Assembly: GCA_035546535.1 (NCBI GenBank)
Contig: DASZWQ010000037.1
Location: forward strand, 26,847 to 90,846
Length of the DNA: 64,000 bases
Direction: 5' to 3'
Origin: Pirellulales bacterium
GTDB lineage: Bacteria > Planctomycetota > Planctomycetia > Pirellulales > JACPPG01
The position numbers were made by a program, and so were the translations under genes. Positions 55,184 through 64,000 of the stretch are shown in pieces (within the stretch, counting starts at the first letter, position 1; the number at the start of each line of letters is the position of its first letter). The notes beneath the pieces are model-generated. The model ran no database searches. It was not told the DNA's origin and saw nothing but the letters and a program-made list of their open reading frames with translations.

Positions 55184-58100
55184 CTACGCTGCGGCGGCCC
55201 GACTGCTCCACCATTTCGCGCGCGGGACAAGCGCCAGGGCCACGATGCCCAATTGCGACGCCACAAAGACGATGAGGGCCAGGGCGATTCCCTCGGTAAA
55301 TCCGTAGGAATGCAGACCCACCGAAAGCTGGTTCACGCCGAACATCGACCAGGCCACGGCGATATTCCCCACCACGGCCAAGGTGGCCAGTCCGCGATCG
55401 CGGATCATGCCGTCCCAGCGAGCGTGCAAGACGAGCGCGTTCCAGAGGACGATGATCAGCGCGCCGTTCTCCTTGGGATCCCAACCCCAGAAGCGGCCCC
55501 ACGAATCGTCGGCCCACAATCCGCCGAGTACGGTGCCGACGAAGCTGAAGAAGATGGCGAAGCACACACAGCCGTAGATCATTCGCGCGAGCTCGTCGGC
55601 CCGCCGCTTGGTCAATGAGGGAGTGAGCACACCGCCGACGATGTACAGGATGCCCAGCGCGCCGGCGACGAACGTCGTGGTGTAACCGGTCGTGATGCAC
55701 GTGACGTGCGTGGCCAGCCAGAATTGTGTATCGAGCACGGCTTGCAGCACCGTGAACGTATCGCCGTCGCCGGCCAGCTTGTCGGCGATCACCAGCGTCG
55801 AGAAACCGACCGCCCCGGCGATGATATTGCCGATGCCTAGCCGATACACGGCTTCCAGGATGATTCCCAACAGCACGCCCCCCCAGCCGATAAAGATCGC
55901 CGCCGAATACAGGTTCGTCACAGGCGGCCGGCCCGAAATGTAAATGCGCGACACCAGTGCGATCGTGTGGATCACGAATGTCACCAGCACCAGCCCCAGC
56001 GCCGCACGGTTCATGGGGCGCGACCAACCCAGCCATCCGATCGCGGCCAATACGAATGCCACGACGTACATCCACGACGCCCAGAAAAACAGCCGGGCGT
56101 GATTGAAGGACGCCTCGAAGTCGATTTTGCGGACGTTGAGACCGGCCGGCGGGCGCGCGGCGAGCGCCGATTCATAGCCTGTCACCGCCTTGTTGAAAGC
56201 CGCGGCGTCTTTCTTGGCATAGCCGACTACGATCTCATTGAAATCGAGCGTCGCCGGGTTCGGTTCCTGATTCATCAGGTTGGCTTGCGCAAAAGCCTTG
56301 GTCCAAGCCACGGTGTACGGCTCCCAATCGCCACTGCCCGAGGCGGGCGGAATCACTAGCGGCGCCTGCAGTTGGCTGAAAACGCGCTGCTGCTGACGCA
56401 TTGCCTCGAGCAAATCCTCGGCGGCATGATCGCGGCGAATCTGCGGCTGATCGAACGCTCTCAGTAAAGTCGAATACAACGCCAGCCGGCTGTCGAGTTC
56501 CAGGATCTTCTTCTGGAACACGCTCTGCTCGGCTGGATCGACCGCCCGGGCAGCCGTGGCCTGCTTCTCGAACTCGGCCATGTGCTCGCGGAATTCGTTG
56601 ATCGAATAGCGGAAGCCCTGCCGGCGCGACAGGCCAAGCATGTCGAGCACTTCCAGATTCTGGATGCGCACCACCTTTTGCCTGGCAGCTTCGCTCGGGT
56701 CGACAATCACATCCAGCAGCCATTTCACGGCCGGTTGCCGTTTGTCGTTTTCGTCGACGTAGGTTTCCGAATCGGAGATGATCCGCAGGCTGTTCCGCGC
56801 GAGCGTGTCGAAGGGCTTCAAGCGCCCTTGGTACATGACAGGCAATTGGCCGAACGCCGCCAGATTCGGCTCTCCGTCGGGGACGCGCGGGGGGCGGACC
56901 ACCGAAAACATGAACAGTAATGCCGCGCCGATGACCGCCAGCGGAATCGCCCAATCAGCCGTGGTCGAGGTCGGAGCCGTGACCTTGACTCGCCGACCGT
57001 TCTTGGCGACGAGAACACCGTCGGCGTCGGCAGTCGTGCGGCGTCGCAAGAACCGCAACAGCACGATCGAAAAGTGGGCCAACAATCCCGTGGCCACGAT
57101 CATGCAGGCCACGTACGGAATCATCCAGCCGGCGTTTGCCACGACGCTTAGTCCCGTGAATTCGCGGCCGGTCGCAGGATCGACCTCCATCTGCGACTGA
57201 TAGAACGTCTCGCCGCCGTAGCGTAGCGGGTTGTTCATCCAGATATGTACTTTGCGATCGACGTGGCGCGACGTATCGACCAGCCGCAAGTCCGACGAGT
57301 AATTGCTCGGGGTGTTGGTCCCCATGTACTTGTCGGCGCGCCCGTCGATCAGGTGCATCGAGTACGGCTTGTAGTCGCGTTTGAAACGCAGCGCCATATC
57401 GTAGGTCTTGCCGTCGACGGTGACCTTCTCGGCCACTCCTTTGAATGATTGAAGAATGCCGACCAGGTAAGTGCCCAGCGGCTTGTCGTCGTGCGCGCGG
57501 TCGAGCACGCGCACATAAGCCGCCGACATGTCGACCTTACTGTTGTTGTCGGCGCCCGTGCCCGCCCGCGCAGCGTCGGCGACGAACTGCTTGCCGGTGC
57601 CCGTGTCGGCCGGATTTTCTTCCCCCTGCTTCCATTCGCGTAAGTTCGAGTTCGGCAAGAAGCGCACCACTTCAAAGTCGAAGGGAAGCTGCTTGTCGCG
57701 CACCACGCTTCCTTCGGTCAAATACGACTGCGGCACGACGACGACGTCGTCTTCGTCAGGATTCGAGGGATCGATGATGGCCAGTTCAACCGTGCGCAGG
57801 TCCTGGGCGTAATTGACGGTCTCGCCTTCCTTGATTTGCATGAGCGCTTCGGAATGCAGGCCGTAGACGACCAGTTCGTTGATCATCATCAGCGCGATGC
57901 CGCCGTGCAGCAGGACGATGCCGGCCCGTTTGCGGAACAGGAGCATGCACCCGGCCAGCAGGATCAGGCTGGCCAGGCCTCCTTTGAGCAATTGCCAGAG
58001 AATGCGGAGCGAAGACGCGCCCAGTTCGAACTCGCTGCGCATGTACAGCCAGGCGATGAGCGCGCCCAATCCCGCGGCCACGATCGCCAGGCCGACGCGC

Positions 58101-58684
58101 TCGTATTGGCGCGCCGAGTCAATCTTGATCAGCGCGAAGAGCGTCGCCAGCCACAACAGGGCCAGGCTCGCCTTCAGGATCGTCCACAGGGTCGACCACT
58201 CGATGAGCGGCGCGTCTTGCAGTCCGCCCGCGCTTGATCCGCTCGCCACGACGAGCCACGTCATGCCGGCGCCGGCCGCGATCACGGCCAGGCCGGCGAG
58301 CAGCCGCGCACCGCGAGCTTGAATCTTGAATCGCAACGTGTGCGCGGCGAGCAAGTTGACGAGCATGGCGCCCCCGATCGTGAAACCGCCGGGGAAAGGA
58401 AACGAGAAGTCCGGAATGCTCCACGAGCGCGGGAAGAACACGCGCAGGTTGATCCACGCCAGCGGCGTGCGAAAATAGTCGGCCATCACATCCCAGATGC
58501 CTTTGTCGATCTGGGCGAGCGTGCCAGCCAGAATCAGAAAGATGGCCAAGGCCATCAGCAGCACGGTCAGCTTCAGCGAAGCCAAAGGCCGCAAAAGATA
58601 GGCGATCGTCCCAGCCAGTTGCGGCGCATCGGTCTCGCGGTCAAGGTCGGCCGCGTGACGTTGTTGCAGAATATCGCTTGCCAT
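55184..58684 (-). CDS. Fused cytochrome c biogenesis protein (ResB-CcsA type)
   Basis: 1166 residues. The N-terminal 550 residues are ResB/Ccs1-like: four hydrophobic helices and a large periplasmic part; the C-terminal 300 residues are CcsA/CcsB-like with the WWD haem-handling motif GRFWGWDPKENGAL and at least seven helices. In system II cytochrome c maturation these two parts deliver haem to apocytochromes; here they are one chain, as in several epsilonproteobacteria and planctomycetes. It fits the multihaem cytochrome at the left end of the window. A lipoprotein gene lies 42 bases upstream on the same strand. Confidence 0.93.
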   Translation of the reverse strand: MASDILQQRHAADLDRETDAPQLAGTIAYLLRPLASLKLTVLLMALAIFLILAGTLAQIDKGIWDVMADYFRTPLAWINLRVFFPRSWSIPDFSFPFPGGFTIGGAMLVNLLAAHTLRFKIQARGARLLAGLAVIAAGAGMTWLVVASGSSAGGLQDAPLIEWSTLWTILKASLALLWLATLFALIKIDSARQYERVGLAIVAAGLGALIAWLYMRSEFELGASSLRILWQLLKGGLASLILLAGCMLLFRKRAGIVLLHGGIALMMINELVVYGLHSEALMQIKEGETVNYAQDLRTVELAIIDPSNPDEDDVVVVPQSYLTEGSVVRDKQLPFDFEVVRFLPNSNLREWKQGEENPADTGTGKQFVADAARAGTGADNNSKVDMSAAYVRVLDRAHDDKPLGTYLVGILQSFKGVAEKVTVDGKTYDMALRFKRDYKPYSMHLIDGRADKYMGTNTPSNYSSDLRLVDTSRHVDRKVHIWMNNPLRYGGETFYQSQMEVDPATGREFTGLSVVANAGWMIPYVACMIVATGLLAHFSIVLLRFLRRRTTADADGVLVAKNGRRVKVTAPTSTTADWAIPLAVIGAALLFMFSVVRPPRVPDGEPNLAAFGQLPVMYQGRLKPFDTLARNSLRIISDSETYVDENDKRQPAVKWLLDVIVDPSEAARQKVVRIQNLEVLDMLGLSRRQGFRYSINEFREHMAEFEKQATAARAVDPAEQSVFQKKILELDSRLALYSTLLRAFDQPQIRRDHAAEDLLEAMRQQQRVFSQLQAPLVIPPASGSGDWEPYTVAWTKAFAQANLMNQEPNPATLDFNEIVVGYAKKDAAAFNKAVTGYESALAARPPAGLNVRKIDFEASFNHARLFFWASWMYVVAFVLAAIGWLGWSRPMNRAALGLVLVTFVIHTIALVSRIYISGRPPVTNLYSAAIFIGWGGVLLGIILEAVYRLGIGNIIAGAVGFSTLVIADKLAGDGDTFTVLQAVLDTQFWLATHVTCITTGYTTTFVAGALGILYIVGGVLTPSLTKRRADELARMIYGCVCFAIFFSFVGTVLGGLWADDSWGRFWGWDPKENGALIIVLWNALVLHARWDGMIRDRGLATLAVVGNIAVAWSMFGVNQLSVGLHSYGFTEGIALALIVFVASQLGIVALALVPRAKWWSSRAAAA

Positions 58685-58726
58685 ACATGCTGCTCAAATG
58701 ATTGACGGTCTTAGGGAGCTACGAGT

Positions 58727-59896
58727 CTAGGGAGCGGTGAAACGCACCGACCGTGCAAAGGTTTCGAAGTTCTGCTTCTCACGGGCCACGAGCGCCGGCG
58801 AACCGGTCATCTTGATGAACCAGGTCTGACCGCCGTGCTGCGCGACCACGCCCAGGATCGCTTTCTCGGCGCCTGCGAGATCGATAAAGTCCCCCGCGAC
58901 ATCGCCAAGTTCGATCTTCTTCACTTCGTGCGCGAGATCATCCGCGGAAGTCTCGGGCAGGCCGACTTGCTGGCGCCAGCGATTGATATTCGGCAGCAGT
59001 GCTCCGCCCGAGGCGTCGAGACTGATGATCGTCACTTCGCCTGACTCGGCGCCGGTGCCGACGGCGAACGCCGCTTTACGCATGCCGCCGGCCGGGCCTT
59101 CCGTCCAACCCGATGGCACGTCATACGTCAGCTCGCGCGCCGTGCGGCGCGGCCCGGCGGACGCCCCGGGGCCGTTCGGTGCCGGACTCGACGGCGGCAT
59201 CGCGCCACCGGCAAAGGGCGCGCGCCCCATATTGTCCTGCGGCTTGTGACCTACGAGGTCGACCAAAGTCGCGCTCGTGCCGGTCAGCTCCACCTGCTCA
59301 ACATTGTTCTTAAGCTCGCCGGGCGCAAGCGGCGGCAGCCCCAGTTGGCCGCGCCACCGATTCACGTTCGACAGCGCATACACGTCCGGGTCGGGCTCGT
59401 TCTTCGGCAACACGGTCACGCTCAGATCGAGCGCGCCGGCGGCCGAGGGAACTTCGATCGTCGCATAGCGCATCCCCGATGCCGGCTTTTGCTGCCAACC
59501 CTGCGGCAGCGTCCACTCGGGCGTCCCCTCGCCGGTGAAATGGATCGACTTCACGAGCGCGCGGAAGTTGGCCGCTTCGGCTTCAACCGTCTCGGCCGGC
59601 CCTAGCATGCGCACAAACCACGCCTGCGGATCGCGGGGGATGATCGCCGCGAGCATGCGGAATTTTGCGTTCTCGTCCCCGGCCGTTTCGCTTGCGTCTG
59701 GGCCGTTGTCACGCAGCAGCGTCTGCTCTTTGGGCACACGGTAATGGCGAATCGCGTCTTGACGATTGCAACCAGCCCCGAATCCCAGCGAACCGCAGGC
59801 GAGCATCGCCAGGGCAGTTCTGGCCAGGCGGCCGGCGCGCAATGCCGAACCCGAAGAGCAAGCATCCGACAACAACGCTACACTGTAAGCAACCAT
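58727..59896 (-). CDS. Lipoprotein with an internal duplication
   Basis: 389 residues. A lipobox ends at Cys43 (LGFGAGC). Two homologous halves are seen, each with a strand-turn and a shared phrase: NVNRWRGQLGLPPL around residue 177 and NINRWRQQVGLPET around residue 307. The linker is Pro/Gly-rich. Both halves contain a W in a similar place (SGWTEGPAGG, QGWQQKPASG), so this looks like a duplicated beta-domain. No enzyme motif. Same strand as and directly before the ccs gene; a role in cytochrome assembly is only a guess. A TATAAT box lies about 100 bases upstream. Confidence 0.78.
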   Translation of the reverse strand: MVAYSVALLSDACSSGSALRAGRLARTALAMLACGSLGFGAGCNRQDAIRHYRVPKEQTLLRDNGPDASETAGDENAKFRMLAAIIPRDPQAWFVRMLGPAETVEAEAANFRALVKSIHFTGEGTPEWTLPQGWQQKPASGMRYATIEVPSAAGALDLSVTVLPKNEPDPDVYALSNVNRWRGQLGLPPLAPGELKNNVEQVELTGTSATLVDLVGHKPQDNMGRAPFAGGAMPPSSPAPNGPGASAGPRRTARELTYDVPSGWTEGPAGGMRKAAFAVGTGAESGEVTIISLDASGGALLPNINRWRQQVGLPETSADDLAHEVKKIELGDVAGDFIDLAGAEKAILGVVAQHGGQTWFIKMTGSPALVAREKQNFETFARSVRFTAP

Positions 59897-59995
59897 GCGA
59901 CAGACACTTACGGCTGAGAGGCGAGACGCTTAGAGGGCCCGTAGCGGCGGGGGCGCAAAAGCAATTGCGCGAGCAGGCCCAATTCCCTTCTGCCC

Positions 59996-60001
59996 ATTAT
60001 A
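59996..60001 (-). promoter_or_regulatory. Possible -10 box of the lipoprotein-ccs unit
   Basis: A perfect TATAAT on the minus strand, 99 bases before the lipoprotein start. No good -35 box is seen at the usual distance. Confidence 0.4.
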
Positions 60002-60138
60002 GCGCCGGCGGAAGGCGAAAGTATATATCCCGACGCCAGCCGCCAGCAGGGGGGAAAGGGTGGCGCCGCTACGGCATTCGACTTACCGCAAGCAAAAAAA
60101 GGCGCGCGATGAAGTTGCGCCCGCCCGCGGTACCTCGC

Positions 60139-60960
60139 CTAATAGATGCTGGTCGTCGTCTCGGTCCAGCCGACGACCGGCGTTTCGGGGCCCATGACGA
60201 ACACCTCGACACGGCGGTTCGTCTGCCGATCTTCGGCCGTTTCGTTGTCGGCGATCGACTGATGCTGGCCGTAGCCGGCCACGCCCAACCGGTCGTCGGG
60301 CACGCCATGCTTGCGCAGATAGTCGGCCACGGCCAAGGCGCGCGCGGCGCTCAGATGCCAATTGTCGGGGTACTTGTCACGCGTCGGGCGCTTGATCTGC
60401 CGGCTGTCGGTGTGGCCCACGATCATGACGCGCAGCTCGGCCGCTTCGGGCGATTTGAGGAACCGCACCAGATCGTCCAGGCTTTCTCGCGCCGCGGCGT
60501 GCAGTTCGGCGCCGCCACTGTCGAAGAGGACGTCGATGTCGAACCGGCTGATGCCGGTTTCCGGATCGTAAGCCAGCCAGTCGTAGCGGCGCGAAAGTTC
60601 TTCCAGGCGCAGGTCGCGCGCCGAGCCACGCGATCCGCGCGCGTTATTGACGATCGTCTCGACCTGGCCGCGCAGCGTGCGGCGCTCATGCTGGAAGTTG
60701 GCGATCTGCTTGCGATCGACGCCCAGCCGCTGATCCATTTCGGCCAGTTCTTCCTCGGCCTGGATCAGCTGGTTTTCCACGGCGCGATTATGCGCCTTGA
60801 GATTCTCAATCTCTTGCTGCTGAGCCTGGGCCTGCTCCGTGAGCGCGCGGTTCTGGCTTTGGGCTTCGGAGAGTTGCCCTTGCGATGGCCACTGGCAACC
60901 CGGCAGCAATAGCGCGAGCGCGCCAGCAGCGATCGAGATGCCTCGGAAGAATTGGCCCAT
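60139..60960 (-). CDS. OmpA-family lipoprotein (Pal/MotB-like)
   Basis: 273 residues. A lipobox Cys22 (LPGCQW), a coiled-coil segment (about 30-100, QNRALTEQAQAQQQEIENLK), then an OmpA-like peptidoglycan-binding domain (about 140-260, VMIVGHTDSRQIK ... NRRVEVFVMG). It likely anchors the outer layer to peptidoglycan. Its ribosome site is the AAGGAG loop of a seven-pair hairpin directly before the ATG. A 68-base gap separates it from the upstream HTH-membrane gene. Confidence 0.92.
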   Translation of the reverse strand: MGQFFRGISIAAGALALLLPGCQWPSQGQLSEAQSQNRALTEQAQAQQQEIENLKAHNRAVENQLIQAEEELAEMDQRLGVDRKQIANFQHERRTLRGQVETIVNNARGSRGSARDLRLEELSRRYDWLAYDPETGISRFDIDVLFDSGGAELHAAARESLDDLVRFLKSPEAAELRVMIVGHTDSRQIKRPTRDKYPDNWHLSAARALAVADYLRKHGVPDDRLGVAGYGQHQSIADNETAEDRQTNRRVEVFVMGPETPVVGWTETTTSIY

Positions 60961-60980
60961 GATTCGACTCCTTTCGAATC
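60961..60980 (-). promoter_or_regulatory. Ribosome site displayed in a perfect hairpin loop
   Basis: Minus strand GATTCGA-AAGGAG-TCGAATC: seven pairs enclose the Shine-Dalgarno core in a six-base loop that directly abuts the ATG at 60958-60960. The inner 16 bases are identical to those before the sulfatase gene at 17895. Confidence 0.7.
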
Positions 60981-61028
60981 GACGCGTTATTTCGATCCGG
61001 CAGCGTTAGCTTTGCCGGCCGCTTGCCA

Positions 61029-62528
61029 TCAGCCGAACAAGCCCATGATGAAATCCATGATGGCGCTGTTCACGGAATACGGCGCGTTCCAGCTCCACAT
61101 ATTTCGCATCAGGTCGTACATCATCATTCCACACAATGCCAGAAACAGCAGGCACATTCCCAGCAGAATCACGACCCACACCGGATAAGGCGTCTCGGCC
61201 GCGTACGCCGCGACGGGCGCTCCGGCCGGCGCGAACACCGGTGCCGCGCCTCCGCCCAGGCCACCTTCGGCCAGCGCGGCTCCGCCGCCGACATCCTCTT
61301 CGAGCATGTTCGACATACCGCTTTCGGCGGCGGCGAACATGCTTCCTTCGGAACTTTCGAACGGCGAGCCCGAGTCGATCGCGATGACTTGTGATCCGCT
61401 GTCTTCCGACGCTTCTTCGCCCTCCGGCGCCATGGGGGTCAACAGGAATTCGTCGCTGGTCTTCAGGTCCATCACCTCATCGGAGTCGAATTCCGTGACG
61501 CCGCTGAGGTCTTCGCCCGATTCCGACATCTCGAACGTTGGCTCGCCGCCCTCGCTACGCAGCTCGATGGGCGCATCGAGCGACAAACCGCTGTCCGCCG
61601 GATCAACCAGCGAAATGCCGCTGTCGCCCGGGCTGATCGTTATGTCACTCCCTGGCCCCCCCAGGACGAAGTCATCCTCATCGACGTGCTCGTCACCCAA
61701 CGTGATTCCCGAATCGACTACCGGATCGGGAATCGATTCCCCGGCAAACACGGTCGATCCGCCGGCCGCGGCCTTCGGGGGCGGCAGCACGCTGCTTCCC
61801 TCGGGCGGACCGGCTTGTAGTGTTCCCAGGTCGAAATCGCTGTCCTCAAACGTGCTCAGCTTGATCACGCTTTCGTCGGCGGTCGGCGGCTGGCCCGGCT
61901 TGCCGATGATCGTGCTCGACGGGCTGTCGAGCGGTCCGCCGGCCTGCACCTTCACGGCGCTGTCGGCGGGCCCCAACGGCAGTCCCGGCGCTCCGATGAT
62001 TGTGCGCGATGCGCTTGGCTCCTCCGCTCCTTCCGATTCGAGTTTTATGGCGCTTTCATTCGGCCGCAGCGGCGTTCCCGGCCGGCCGATCATGGTGGCC
62101 GACGCTTCCCCCAGATCGTCGGCCGGGGCCCGCAGCTTGACGTCGCTCTCGGCCGGCGAGAGCGGCGAGCCCGGTTTGCCGATGATCGTGGCCGAAGCGC
62201 TGGGCCCCGACTCACCCAATTCGAACTCACTCAACAACACGACTTCTTCACTCGAGGCGTCGATATCGTCGGGATCGATCACCAGGTCGATCGGCGCATC
62301 GCTGATCTCTTGCGAGTCGCCCATCACAAACGCGCCGGACAGATCCGCGTCGCTCGCTGCTCCGCCGGCTCGGTCCTGGGCAACCTTCTCGATGTCCTCG
62401 GGTTTGAATTTCCAGCTCGTTCCGTCGCGGTAGCCGTACAGCTTGCCGCTTAAGCGCAGGTCGTTGACTGCGTCCTCGCTGATTCCCAACTGATTGGCCG
62501 CCTCGGCCAGCGTGACGAACTTGGACAT
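61029..62528 (-). CDS. Membrane-anchored excisionase-type HTH protein with TIIG repeats
   Basis: 499 residues. The N-terminal 50 residues form a MerR/excisionase-like HTH (AEAANQLGISEDAVNDLRLS). Residues about 90-230 hold four related repeats of about 35 residues whose core is TIIGKPGSPLSPAESDVKL, TMIGRPGTPLRPNESAIKL, TIIGAPGLPLGPADSAVKV and TIIGKPGQPPTADESVIKL. Further acidic stretches with DSGISL words follow, then one membrane helix (about 446-466, VWVVILLGMCLLFLALCGMM) and a short tail. Both ends could be in the cytoplasm or on opposite sides. Such proteins are seen in planctomycetes; the function is unknown. A membrane-bound DNA- or signal-binding scaffold is an inference. Confidence 0.8.
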   Translation of the reverse strand: MSKFVTLAEAANQLGISEDAVNDLRLSGKLYGYRDGTSWKFKPEDIEKVAQDRAGGAASDADLSGAFVMGDSQEISDAPIDLVIDPDDIDASSEEVVLLSEFELGESGPSASATIIGKPGSPLSPAESDVKLRAPADDLGEASATMIGRPGTPLRPNESAIKLESEGAEEPSASRTIIGAPGLPLGPADSAVKVQAGGPLDSPSSTIIGKPGQPPTADESVIKLSTFEDSDFDLGTLQAGPPEGSSVLPPPKAAAGGSTVFAGESIPDPVVDSGITLGDEHVDEDDFVLGGPGSDITISPGDSGISLVDPADSGLSLDAPIELRSEGGEPTFEMSESGEDLSGVTEFDSDEVMDLKTSDEFLLTPMAPEGEEASEDSGSQVIAIDSGSPFESSEGSMFAAAESGMSNMLEEDVGGGAALAEGGLGGGAAPVFAPAGAPVAAYAAETPYPVWVVILLGMCLLFLALCGMMMYDLMRNMWSWNAPYSVNSAIMDFIMGLFG

Positions 62529-62610
62529 GCATCCCCTCCGGCAGTTCCATTCTTTCGCCGGGTGCGAAAGAACGTGGGTCCGCTGGAAGTGGTCGCAGCC
62601 AGCGGACGAT

Positions 62611-62952
62611 TTATCTTTGATCCACCAGGGACCGCACTTCCGAAGGCAACGGACTAACGCCGTTGTACTCTTCGATCTGCAAGTCCCAGTGGATGTTCCG
62701 TATTCCCTTGAGAACGATCTCGCCCTTTACCGGGTCGAGCTGGTAGTAGCCCAACACTTGCGACCGCGGATCGATGACCGTCAGCATCTGGCGACCATCG
62801 GGCAATTGCACCGGGTGTGTGATTAACCCGGCTGTTGCCTCGGGCAAAACGGCAGCTCGCTGGGCCAGGGCCCGGCCGCTCTCGGTTCCACCGGCGACGG
62901 CCGCATACACCAACCCCGCGCCTGCCAGGGCACCCAGGATCACTCGTCTCAT
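62611..62952 (-). CDS. Small secreted protein of unknown function
   Basis: 113 residues. A signal peptide (MRRVILGALAGAGLVYAAVA) is followed by a compact domain with ITHPVQLPDGRQMLTVIDPR and LGYYQLDPVKGEIVLKG. No family is recognised. It starts a minus-strand unit with the HTH-membrane gene 82 bases on and has a promoter (TTGAAT-N16-TAGAAT) about 50 bases upstream. Confidence 0.72.
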   Translation of the reverse strand: MRRVILGALAGAGLVYAAVAGGTESGRALAQRAAVLPEATAGLITHPVQLPDGRQMLTVIDPRSQVLGYYQLDPVKGEIVLKGIRNIHWDLQIEEYNGVSPLPSEVRSLVDQR

Positions 62953-63485
62953 GCAACCACCTAAGGCTGATGGGATTAGGGAAACTGGGGCACTTAGTCC
63001 ATTCTAAGAGCCCCAAATTCCGATTCAACAAAAAACGGCCTTCGCTGCCGCGGCATTTCCGCCCCTCTTCGGGGTCCGGAAGTCGGTTCTGGCCCGCCTA
63101 ACCGGTACCGCTGTCGGTTTCGGCCCCTTTCCAGCTTCGCCGGTCGATGCAAGATCCAAAGTCAATCCCGCGCTTTCGGACGCCACGGCCCGACGGCGGC
63201 TCAGGCCCATTCGCGGCATGAGTGGCCAGGTCGTGAACTCGAAGGCGCAGCAAAAGCGCGTTTACGGCGCGAAAGCTGACAGACGTGCAGACAAGATCGG
63301 ACTCGAACGAGATACAGAAAGGGAGGCGGAGTGTACAGCCCGCGATTGCCAGCTTCAAGGTCAAGTGCGGATGCCGGAAGAGGCCGCGTACGCTAGCATG
63401 GGAACCAATCGCGTTTCGTCGTTTTCGCGCGTCGTTTGAACGGCTGATTCGTTCGCAGCCCCCGTGGCTTAAGGAAAGATTGCAG
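62953..63485. other. Intergenic region of about 530 bases
   Basis: It holds the promoter of the minus-strand gene near its left end and the AAGGAAAG ribosome site of the queC-like gene at its right end. Open frames of 60-90 codons in the middle lack ribosome sites and protein-like composition. A CCCC-TCTTC-GGGG stem lies near 63065. I see no RNA gene here. Confidence 0.5.
63001..63028 (-). promoter_or_regulatory. Promoter of the small secreted protein-HTH unit
   Basis: Minus strand TTGAAT (63028-63023), 16-base spacer, TAGAAT (63006-63001), with an A/T-rich stretch just upstream. Confidence 0.6.
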
Positions 63486-64000
63486 ATGACCGGCTCGAAG
63501 GACGCCGCCGACGTCGGCGTGCTCGTAAGCGGGGGCTTGGATAGCGCGATCTTGCTGGCACACCTGCTCGACCAGGAGCAGTCGGTGCAGCCGTTTTATG
63601 TCCGTTCGCACCTGGCGTGGGAAGGAACGGAGCTGGCCTGGCTGCGGCGTTACCTGGCGGCGGTCGCGCGGCCGGCGCTCGCGCCGCTTGTGATTCTCGA
63701 TCTGCCGCTGGCCGATGTGTACGGCACGCACTGGAGCACCACGGGCGAGGCGGTGCCCGACGCCGCCACCCCCGACGAAGCGGTGTATCTGCCAGGCCGC
63801 AATGCGCTGCTGTTGATCAAGGCGGTATTGTGGTGCCAGTTGCACGACGTGCCGCGGCTCGCGCTTGCGCCCTTGGCCTCGAACCCTTTCCCCGACGCCA
63901 CGGACAAGTTCTTTGCCGCTTACGAGCAAGCGCTCAATCTGGCGACTGGCGGGCAGGTTCATATCGAACGCCCCTTCGCCCAGATGACCAAACGCCAGGT
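63486..64000 (+). CDS. queC: QueC-like 7-cyano-7-deazaguanine synthase (partial, 3' end outside)
   Basis: The frame starts at ATG 63486 with AAGGAAAG seven bases upstream and is still open at the window's end (about 171 residues seen). The PP-loop is VLVSGGLDSAILL, and YLPGRNALLL matches the QueC YVPGRN motif. QueC converts 7-carboxy-7-deazaguanine to preQ0 with ATP and ammonia in queuosine synthesis. The C-terminal zinc-binding Cys cluster lies beyond the edge and cannot be confirmed, so related PP-loop amidotransferase-like synthetases remain possible. Confidence 0.85.
   Translation, partial: MTGSKDAADVGVLVSGGLDSAILLAHLLDQEQSVQPFYVRSHLAWEGTELAWLRRYLAAVARPALAPLVILDLPLADVYGTHWSTTGEAVPDAATPDEAVYLPGRNALLLIKAVLWCQLHDVPRLALAPLASNPFPDATDKFFAAYEQALNLATGGQVHIERPFAQMTKRQ

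Noticed and set aside
63260..63340. TTCGA-containing segment resembling a tRNA T arm
   Set aside because: No complementary stems and no acceptor or anticodon arms.
63025..63364. Minus-strand frames of 64 and 88 codons in the right-hand intergenic region
   Set aside because: No ribosome site, Arg/Gly-rich composition typical of high-GC noise, and they would overlap the promoter of the neighbouring unit.

Overview
The window looks like a chromosomal segment of a high-GC planctomycete, probably near Pirellulales; the order is an inference. The evidence is a large PA14/multi-CXXCH cytochrome with a propeller, an FGly sulfatase, a PhoPQ-related protein, a CHAT/TPR protein, a BlaI-M56 sensor pair, Gly/Tyr-rich secreted proteins and a membrane-anchored excisionase-type HTH protein. 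Housekeeping genes (purC, aroC, a queC-like 5' end, ccsBA-type cytochrome c biogenesis, one tRNA-Asp) are mixed with accessory genes. I see no IS element, prophage, CRISPR array or rRNA.

Layout. 1-4.9 kb: the 3' end of a secreted beta-sandwich protein and a five-haem cytochrome. 5-12 kb: an unknown protein, a YgcG-like TPM protein, a TMTC-like membrane TPR protein, an amidohydrolase-like protein and an unusual DUF59 fusion. 12-18 kb: secreted repeat proteins and a TPR-CHAT protein. 18-23 kb: arylsulfatase and neutral ceramidase, the latter preceded by a 15-bp tandem repeat. 23-31.2 kb: a six-gene minus-strand operon, tetR - acyl-CoA ligase - acyl-CoA dehydrogenase - MFE-2-like protein (SDR + hydratase 2 + two SCP2) - SCPx-type thiolase - esterase, with a promoter overlapped by a palindrome. 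31.5 kb: tRNA-Asp with its own promoter and terminator. 32-38 kb: a tandem-kinase protein, a TPR protein, a HAD-PfkB pair and a cupin. 38.3-40.7 kb: a BlaI repressor and an M56 sensor protease fused to polysaccharide-export-like domains, behind a promoter and palindrome. 41-45 kb: RRM protein, alkaline phosphatase, methyltransferase, MOSC protein. 45.4-48 kb: carbamoyltransferase-SxtJ-DUF5989 cassette with a good promoter. 48-55 kb: PhoPQ-related protein, a GH10-like protein lacking its acid/base Glu, purC, aroC and an anchored protein. 55-63 kb: fused CcsBA, a lipoprotein with an internal duplication, an OmpA-family lipoprotein and the HTH-membrane protein. The right edge cuts a QueC-like gene.

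The best candidates for a poorly described system are the BlaI/M56-export fusion pair, which looks like a self-contained envelope or polysaccharide stress switch, and the operon that packs a peroxisome-like beta-oxidation route behind one TetR regulator. A smaller recurrent signal is a Shine-Dalgarno sequence placed in a six-base hairpin loop upstream of two unrelated secreted-protein genes. All functional statements come from reading motifs; no database search was run.
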